From Petunia secreta (lineage: Eukaryota; Streptophyta; Magnoliopsida; Solanales; Solanaceae), in contig JARKIP010000011.1 of NCBI GenBank assembly GCA_029990175.1, positions 28,680,001 through 28,744,000 of the forward strand: a stretch of 64,000 nucleotides of DNA, in the 5' to 3' direction. Every line of letters starts with the position of its first letter. The first letter of the stretch is position 1. Below, one piece after another: positions 56,587 through 64,000 of this stretch. Both the position numbers and the translations under genes were made by a program. The notes beneath the pieces are model-generated. The model was not told where the DNA came from. It was given only the letters and a program-made list of their open reading frames with translations, and ran no database searches.

Positions 56587-58870
56587 ATGCATATGCAGAT
56601 ACCTACTCACTATGCACATGGGGAGTTTTATCATGAACATGATCATGTGCATCCTTCTCCAAGTTCATTTACTAGCTCACACACATCATATAGCCCTGCT
56701 AGTGTTCCCAATTTTACACTAGAGCAATACCAGCAGATCATGAAGATGATAGGCAAAGGCAAAGACACGAAGAATGCAATACCCTCTCACAGTGTTGCAC
56801 CAGGTATACTTGTCTCTCTTTTGTCTAAAGTTGAGAATAATAGCTGGATTGTGGATACAAAAGCCTCCAATTATATGGCCTCCATATTAGAGTTATTGTA
56901 TACTTCTCATCCCTTGCAAAATAAAGGGTTTGTTCAATTGCCAAATGGAGAAGGGTCACCTATTACCCACATTGGTTCTACTAAGGTATTTAAAAACACA
57001 CGGATAGATGGTGTTCATCATGTTTCAGGTTTTAAGTATAAACAGCTAGTCAGACAGTTGCACTGCTCAGTGATTTTCACTCCCACTGGTTGTTTTTTTT
57101 AGGACCTCTGCATTGGGAGGGTCCTAGGGACTGGTAATTTAGAGAATGGCTTACACTTCCTATATGAGGAAAGAATAAAGGAGAATGCACTAGTAGATAC
57201 TCCTATAGTAGCAACTACTTCAATAAAGGTAGATATATGGCACCAGAGGTTGGGACACATACCAATGGAGGCAATGAGGAAGATTGACAGATTTAAACAC
57301 ATGAAGATGAAGTCAGATGTCTTTTGTCCAGTTTGTCCTTTAGCTAGGCGGAGTAGAGCTCCCTTCCTTATTACTACTACAAGGTCTAAAGGTGTTTTTC
57401 ATCTAGTACATGCTGATGTTTGGGGACCTTATAGGGTTCCTACTTATAATGGAAAGAGATTTTTCTCAACTGTAGTTTATGACTGTTCTAGACTTACTTG
57501 GATGTTTTTTATGAATGGAAAGGATGAAACTTATCATAATTTAAAGAGTTTCCTTACTATGATCAAGACTCGGTTTAATTCTTCCATTAAAGTACTCAGA
57601 ACTGAAAATGGTTCAGAATTTTTTCATTCTGATATGAGTAAGCTTTTAACTGATCATATAATAGTGCACCAATGCACTTGTGTGTACACTCAATAATAAA
57701 ATGAAGTTGTTGAGAGAAGGCACATGTACATCCTATAGATAACCAGAGCTTTACGATTTTAAAGGGGCATTCCACTCAAGTTCTGGGATGAATGTATTTT
57801 GGATGCAATACATATCATAAATAGGTTACCTTCCACAATGTTAGCTGGTAAATCTCCTCATGAGGTTTTCTTCAAATTAGTTCCCTCATTAGATTATCTC
57901 AGGGTCTTTAGCTATTTAGGATATGCAGTTGATGTAAGAAGGCATGACAAATTTCCTGCTATGGCTTTATCTACAGTTTTCCTAGGGTATTCACCTACAC
58001 AAAAAGAATATAATATGTATGACCTCCATCCAAACAAATTATAGTGAGTACGGATGTCATTTTCAAGGAAAACCTTTCAAGCAAATAATATAAAGTTCTG
58101 ATCCTTTGTTTCCCGTGCTTGAAGTTATTAGAGATAGAAATATGCATGCGGACTTTGTATATCATTCACCTTGTAGTGGACCAAGCTCCTGAAATTTCCC
58201 CTGACAGTTTGGATCCGACAGGCATGAAATATAATCATGACAATTTTTTTATTCCTTTCAATCTATACCTCATTCACATCGCTTGGATGATATTCAGGGT
58301 ACTGCTACTGATCTAGCAACCCTAAATAATGTTGAAGATCCTGCTATTGATCTAGCTTCTTCTGTATCAGACACTAGTTCCAGACCTCAGAGAAATGCAG
58401 GTCCTCCCAAGTAGCTGCAATACTATATAATCAATCCCAAGGCAATGAATGCATATGCTTATCCCATCTCAGAGTACAACACTTGGGAATAACATCTCAG
58501 TTTCATATGCTAAATGCTTACAACCTCAATCTGTGGCTGTAGAGCCCAAAATATTTCACAAAACTGCTCAAGATCCTAAGTGGGTTGAGGCTATGCAGTA
58601 GGAGATACAAGCCCCGGAGGATAATATACCTGAGATCTGGTTGTGTTGCATAAAGGGAAGCATATCATTGGATGCAAGTGGGTTTTCAAGATCAAGTACA
58701 AATCAAATGGGGAGATTGAAAAATACAAAGCCAGACTAGTGGTCAAGGGCTACAACCAACATGAGGGGTTGGACTATAGGGAAACTTTTTCACCTGCTGC
58801 CAAGATGGTGACAGTTAAGACTGTTAAAGCTGTTGATGAACAAGCTGAGAGTAAAAAATATGTTTTACCC
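56587..58870 (+). pseudogene. pol of the deleted copia element (protease, integrase, RT start)
   Basis: Protease site WIVDTKASNYMAS (about 56845), where the usual Gly after D-T is Lys. GAG-pre-integrase IWHQRLGHIPMEAMRK and CPVCPLARRSR (57235-57350). Integrase core with HADVWGPYRVPT, VVYDCSRLTWMFF and KVLRTENGSEF (57400-57620), and a later piece at 57799-58044 (FSYLGYAV, FLGYSPTQKEYNMYDL). RT begins with IIGCKWVFKIKYKSNGEIEK and LDYRETFSPAAKMVTVK (58655-58830). It then passes within a few codons to EQAESKKYVLPSSLRGSIEQ at the LTR. The RT palm and all RNase H are missing. Confidence 0.88.
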
Positions 58871-58887
58871 TCTAGTTTAAGGGGGAG

Positions 58888-59193
58888 TATTGAGCAAGCT
58901 AGTTGTAGTTAGAGGTTAGTTAGCAGTTGTAACTAACTTATCATAACTGGCTAGTTAGTAGACTAAGTCTTAGTTAGTTGATGTATTAGTTGACTAGAGA
59001 TTAGTAGATCATTGTGATTAGCAGGATATAAATATCATATCCATGTACAAATTTCATATTCAAGAAAGATATTTTCCTTAACTTTCTCTCTCTACTTTCT
59101 AATTCCTCTTCTTAGCTTAGTATACTTTCTCACTCTAAACTCAAGCTCCAAGCTTGAATCCATGGCTAATTGGTGAAGCTGCTAAATTTCACT
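58888..59193 (+). repeat. 3' LTR of the deleted copia element
   Basis: It is preceded by the polypurine AAGGGGGAG and starts TATTGAGCAAGCTAG. It matches the 5' LTR clearly to GGTGAAGCTG at 59181; the last dozen bases are assigned from the TTATA flank and are less certain. It includes AGGATATAAATATCATATCC around a TATA-like box (about 59022-59041). Confidence 0.8.
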
Positions 59194-60899
59194 TTATATC
59201 AAGAGGACCTTCTTTTTCACAAGGAAGACAACTGTTCACGCATGAAATGTCCAACCAACACTTAGAAATGTTAACCTATCAAAAGAAGTAAATGAACACA
59301 ATCATGGGTTAACACTAAAACATGTATCTCGAAGTGTCTAATTATTTTCATGACTTAGGCTTTTTGTATATGATAAATATATTGTTGAACCCCAAAAATT
59401 ACCCTTTCTTTAAGAAAAGATAGGTTTCGGGTATATCTCAACAAATGGGATTCCAAAGGGCTTTCTTTGGAGTCGCCACCTAATTTAGGACAATTAGGAA
59501 CCAATTAATTAAATAATGCGTGCAATTCCTCCGTTTTAAGGAAAATGGTCTTTTCAGAGATTCTGAAGTAAGAGGTTCATTTATTTTCGAATGAAGGTTT
59601 CGATTTGAAAGCACTTTCGAAAATCCGTAAAACAACGGTTAATCCTTCGGTTTTCACAAAATAGCTAAATAAATGCGATTTACAAAAATATTTAACTTTC
59701 AATTAAAAGCGTTACTAATTGAATTTAAAATCAAGTATACATGAAAAGGTAGAAAAATAGATGACTTTAATAAGAAAACTAATTGACTTGAAGACTTGCA
59801 TTAAAGTTGTATTTTAAAAGCGATTTTAAAATTATTACAAATTGGCTTGCACGCATTATTTAACTAAAAGATTCAAAATTCCTAAAATAAGATGGAGATT
59901 CTAAAGAAATAAAACATTCACAAAATAGCTCAATAAATAACTAAACATTCATTCATAATCAATCAAATAAATTATTCTACAATAATTATCTACGGGAATT
60001 CCTATAGACATGCAATTTCTAAGGGATAGAGGGGAGAGAGAAGGATTTAGAAGAACCCGGAAAATTGGCAAACTCACGGGAGCCTTGAATTTTATTTTTA
60101 TACATTATGCCCATGAGTCTAAACATCACATGACTCAACAAAGCATTTTTAAATTTCTTAAGATCTTCACTTCTTGAATCTTGAGCCCCGACTCGACCCC
60201 AATGCAAACTCCAAGCCAATGAGCCCCATTTGAGTTTATACCAACTCGATCCCAAGAGTATTATGCAAAGGAAAACATAATGATAAGGATTAGTAAATGG
60301 CTAGTGCATTTCTCAAGAAACAGAGATAGATACGAGAATAGATCCAAATAAATTCCATCAAAACATTGCTACTTTCAGGAAAAGATTATAACCTATTAGA
60401 ACTTCAGACCTTTCACAAAATACTCATTTTTCAATAGTAGATTGACACATAGCTTCGCATACAAAGAGTTCACAATTCATGCAAAACTCCATTTCTTTTT
60501 TTTTTTCTTGCGAGATAATGAATTAAAATAAAACTAATGCTGCACATGTGAAGTTCATAAAAATAACCAAAACCAAGAGCAATGACAGTTCAACTAGCAT
60601 GATGTCTTAACCAACACTGGACCCTTTCAGATAAACTGGAAAGGGGCAAAGTGAACCAGAAAGAACAAACTACCAAAATAAACCAAAGTGGGTACAGAGC
60701 TATTGAAATGCACACCATAAGAGGGAACTGAAATTCATATCAAACATGACAAGGCAGGATTGAAACTGACCCTTGACAGAACCAAGGAAGTTAAGAACAT
60801 GTTCTCAGCAAGCCCAGAACTTAAAAGAAAACATGATTAACACATGATATCTCAAGACAGATCAAATAAATAGAGAACTCAAGGACTGAGATTTAGAAA

Positions 60900-62100
60900 G
60901 AAACTACACCAGACCCTAGTCTTAAACTTGCACTAATTGGACCAACATCCCTTTTTAACTTATAAGCAAACGAGAAACTACAACACTGAACTACAAACCA
61001 AGCTCTTTCTCACACCCCCTCACAACTATGCAAACTAACTAAAAAGCCCCAAGAAAACTCAACCTATAGTTGCTGTAAGACAAAACTAGAACAGCCACTG
61101 CCCTGAACATGCAACCTCATCACAGACCCCTATAGAACCTATCCAAACACCTACAAACCAACCTGAACCTCCCTCACTGCCTATGAACATCCATCCAACT
61201 ACTCTCTGCATTCCATCTGCTCCCATCCCTCTACTACCTTCTAACAATTTCCCTGAACCTGCAACAACTCCTGGAAACAAAACCAGCCCCTCTGCACCTC
61301 TTTCCAACCTCCTGGAATAACCAGGGAACAACCTGCAAGCCAATTAAGAACAATAGACCTCCTACAACTACAAAAGCCCTCCTGAACCTCTACATACACA
61401 CCTGAACAAAGCCTGGACATCATAGCACACACACACATATACCTGAGCATACAAAATGATAAAAACTGACCCCTACTGCTCCCTGCTACTACCAAGACTT
61501 CAAATTCCATTCCCACAGACCAAACTCCAACCTGAACTAACTAACAGATCCTCATTTCTATTCCAGAACTTGTCGCACCTACACTCTATTGAACTACTAG
61601 CAGACAGCCCTAGGCTAACCACAGAACAACCTCACTACTGCAACAACCCTCTACTGCATCCACACAAGCATCAGCATGATGCACTTACACATAGCATGCT
61701 CACCCAGCTCCCTCATAGACAAAACAGGACATCAACACCCTCCTCCTGCCTGACTACCAGGCCACCTAAGCATCATAAGAAGCAAGAAAAACAACCTGAC
61801 AACCCTCTGGACTACACTTGCACCTTCTAACACTAAAAAACAGCCCAGCATTAGATCTATACCCTAATAGGATCTCTCTACACACTATTGAACCAACCTC
61901 CAAACCATTACCAGAAACAACCCTATCAACTGCTCTTATACTCCCTGCTTTTTCCCTGCATTACCTCAGACCTCTGCCTTCCTCTGCTTACCAACACCCT
62001 GAACCAACCTTTAAAAAAAACTACAGCTCCCTCATCTCACACCTATCAGAATCAACTCTCACTCAACTTCTTAAGACAAAGACTAAAAGAAATTTAAATG
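60900..62100. other. Strongly strand-asymmetric stretch (few G on the plus strand)
   Basis: Line by line the plus strand has very few G and many C and A (for example 61141-61200 has about 3 G in 60 bases), with frequent CCTGAACC and CCTGCAAC words. In the element's own orientation it is G/T-rich and poor in C. Open frames here (for example 61456-61830) follow from the skew and show no domains. Confidence 0.7.
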
Positions 62101-62559
62101 GTATTCCTAGGTGATTTAAGTAACCAGGCCATTCAATTTTCATTAAAGGTTCAAACTTTCAATTAAATATTAAAGATTGACATTAACCAAGGAGTCAAAC
62201 AAACACAGCAAAAGAACAAACCAGGCAGCTCCAAACATATTTAGTTGATCGACGACCTAAAGATCGCACCTTTAGTTGAAAATTGACAGCAATCAAGATC
62301 ATATAGAAGCTAATCAACTACAGCAAGAAATATTAGTCTTTCTTTATTTTAGCAAGGCATTTGAATCTTCAAACAATAATTCAGGCAACAAATGTGTACG
62401 AGTTTATATATATAACCGAAAATAGTTAAAAATACATTTACAACTTCACTGATGATTATTCAGATGACACTTCACGAACTCGTATATACCATTATGCATA
62501 TCGCATTTTAATTAGAAAAGGGAGTCTAGGTAAGGTTATTACCTGCTGAGGTGCAGTGA

Positions 62560-62672
62560 ACAGGGGCGAGAATCTGAAGCGTAACTCAAACACAAGTGAC
62601 AACTCGAACAGGGTCGACGACTCGAATGATGAAGCGACGACTCGAGCAAGGTCGTCGACTCGAACCACGATA
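62560..62672 (-). repeat. CGACTCGAA/GTCGACGACTCGAA motif array
   Basis: ACTCGAAC, GTCGACGACTCGAA, GCGACGACTCGAG and GTCGTCGACTCGAACC follow one another, with embedded palindromes GTCGAC and CTCGAG. It lies downstream of the minus-strand TATA box, so it is probably in the transcribed leader part of the LTR. Confidence 0.7.
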
Positions 62673-62838
62673 CCAATCAACAGGACCAGTAATGGCTACT
62701 TAAAACTAAACTGAGAAAAATAAATTGTAAACCTATTCTTAACTGTCATTTTTTAAAACCAGCTGCTGCTGTTGCTATCGACTTCTATACGCTACTGCCT
62801 CTGTTTTTAAATTTCGAGCCCCATTCCCCGGCTGCTGC

Positions 62839-62874
62839 TTTCTACTTATCTTCTACTATTTATAGAAGTAGAAA
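62839..62874 (-). promoter_or_regulatory. LTR core promoter: TATA box in the loop of a 9-bp inverted repeat
   Basis: TTTCTACTT (62839-62847) and AAGTAGAAA (62866-62874) are perfect inverted repeats. The 18-base loop contains CTATAAATAG on the minus strand (62856-62865). Confidence 0.65.
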
Positions 62875-63274
62875 TCAGGGTTCTAGGTTATAGAATTGGC
62901 ATAAGATTGGACGAAATCACCCCTAACGGTCTCAATTGGATAAGGTTTGCTTGGTACGATCAATGAGCTGGAGAGGGGAACCATTTTTGGCGGATTCGAT
63001 TTCAAAATTTTGGTAAAACTCAATGGGTCGCGGGTTAGGGCTTTGGAAACGGGTAAGAGAAAATTTGGTCTGGTTTTTTTTTGAATTGGGGAGGGAGTAT
63101 AACGTTTAAGATGATGGGGTCTTGCACGGGTAGGATGGGTTTAGGGCTACAAAATGCAGTTTTAGCCCCTTTTCTTCAAATTACGATTATTTTACCTTTT
63201 TAAATCTAAAATTGACATTTTATAAAATAATTATATATTAACTAAAATGTTTGGGACAAAATTGAGTGTCAACA

Positions 63275-64000
63275 GCTGCCCCTCTTTACCCGAAAAGGAT
63301 GAAAGAGTTTTCAGGGTAAAGAAGTTGACATAAAGCCAATTATGTCACGATAAAGCCAAGGACTTCTGATTCCATGGGCCCAAAAGGCGAGGCTTATGGG
63401 TATGGCCGAACTCCGGTTTCCGAGTTGCCTACATATCTCGGGCTGAAAGAGAATCAGGCCATATGTAGTTCGACGACACTTAGACACGAAGACTCGCACG
63501 ATTAACGGAAAAGACGCACGAATAGAAAAGAAACCAAATTGACATCCTAATCCGAAATGAAAGATTAGGATAGACTTGCTTGTTCGAGTGTGGTTCTTCA
63601 GATTCTCGTTGACGAGTCTAGCTCATATCAATGATTGCCCCAGTTCACTGCTAAGAAAGAGTTCCACGTTATGCTCCAAATGCTGCTGCGGTGCTGCTAA
63701 TATCCTGTAATAAACTTGACAAACGGTAAGCGAGAAACTGCAAATAAAGCTTAATAAATGAAGTAATAAAGGAATAACGACAATAAAACTTGTAGATGCT
63801 GGTTGCAATATCAATGATAAGCTTGTCTCCAATCGACTAATGGAGAAATCTGGCTTTGTGAGGCAAGATGACTTTGGGGCCGTTGGTAGACTTGGATTGT
63901 ACTCCACCCAGAAGTAAAAATACGTCCGAAGTATCCACATTATTCTGCGTGTCTTAACAAACTTATCAGCAATGTCAGGGTATAGAAAATGTATAAACGC
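63275..64000 (-). mobile_element. Interior (3' untranslated side) of the same large element, cut by the window edge
   Basis: It begins with the polypurine tract. The rest includes GAGTTGCCTACATATCTCGG and similar phrases that I associate with solanaceous retrotransposon sequence. No domain could be read; the 105-codon minus-strand frame at 63623-63940 shows nothing recognisable. Confidence 0.6.

Larger units (their letters stand above)
55093..59193 (+). mobile_element. Ty1/copia element with a large internal deletion
   Basis: LTRs at 55093-55411 and 58888-59193 share GAGCAAGCTAGTTGTAG starts and AAGCTCCAAGCTTGAATCCAT near the end. A primer-like TGTATTAGAGCC follows the first and AAGGGGGAG precedes the second. 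The interior runs gag, protease, integrase, then only the start of RT before joining the 3' end. TTATA occurs at 55088-55092 and 59194-59198, a possible 5-bp duplication. Confidence 0.88.
59383..63274 (-). repeat. 3' LTR (3.9 kb) of a large LTR retrotransposon in minus orientation
   Basis: The termini TGTTGAACC (59383) and GTGTCAACA (63274) form a TGTTGA...TCAACA pair. The minus strand right of 63274 is a polypurine tract (GGTAAAGAGGGGCAGC) abutting TGTTGACACTCAATTTTGTC, so this is the 3' LTR of an element whose body extends beyond the window. LTRs this long, with this start, suggest an Ogre/Tat-like gypsy element (inference). It carries a TATA box (62856-62865, minus), a CGACTCGA-type array, and a strongly G-poor stretch. 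Confidence 0.75.

Noticed and set aside
59194..59210. Primer-site-like TATATCAAGAGG after the second copia 3' LTR
   Set aside because: A primer site is not expected after a 3' LTR and the match is weak; the TTATA flank explains the position better.
61456..62114. Frames of 98-124 codons in the giant LTR
   Set aside because: They result from the strong base skew that removes stop codons; no motifs and no family resemblance.
63623..63940. 105-codon minus-strand frame in the cut element
   Set aside because: No recognisable domain, and it lies in what should be the 3' untranslated interior of the element.

Overview
This window looks like repeat-dominated nuclear DNA from a plant, most likely a member of the Solanaceae. 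The reasons are an intron-bearing plant-type RanBP2 zinc-finger gene, an RTE-type LINE tail whose 3' end resembles the TS SINE of Solanaceae, a Stowaway MITE with CTCCNTCCGTCC ends, and several LTR retrotransposons with tRNA-Met-type primer sites. The genus cannot be told from the sequence alone. There are no prokaryotic features, no CRISPR array, and no tRNA or rRNA gene that I can support.

Layout. Positions 1-1000 hold noncoding repeats. From about 1083 to 14262 lies a large inverted repeat: two diverged copies of a hAT-like (TTF zinc finger/DUF4371) pseudogene meet tail to tail around a 36-nt spacer at 4069-4104. The left arm carries a 626-bp RTE LINE fragment. The right arm is split by a 7.6-kb Ty3/gypsy element (4669-12273) with 811/830-bp LTRs and a 5-bp target duplication ATATC. 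From 14290 to 15867 there is an LTR-like relic and a 375-bp tandem duplication. From 16213 to 26970 lies a second gypsy family with about 2.6-kb LTRs. Its 5' LTR is followed by a solo LTR of the same family that has landed inside the primer-binding site (target duplication GTATC). A decayed interior with a reversed integrase fragment and a truncated 3' LTR follow. A Ty1/copia element occupies 27951-32945 and carries a 189-bp MITE in its 3' LTR.

The only intact host gene is at about 38340-40700: a three-zinc-finger RanBP2-type protein of 170 residues, CDS join(39085..39503,40176..40269). Around it are small nonautonomous DNA transposons (36621-36887, 41725-42712, 43275-43451, 44621-44801). Downstream are a near-full-length L1-type LINE (46105-51049, 12-bp target duplication), a noncoding stretch with a fold-back element, a deleted copia element (55093-59193), and a 3.9-kb LTR in minus orientation (59383-63274). 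The interior of that last element runs off the right edge.

The most unusual signals are structural rather than coding. TATA boxes sit in the loop of short perfect inverted repeats in several unrelated promoters: the zinc-finger gene and three LTR families. Different LTRs carry arrays of family-specific self-complementary GC-rich motifs. A solo LTR has interrupted the primer site of its own family. Nearly all transposon coding regions are broken by stops and frameshifts, so active mobile genes are unlikely here.
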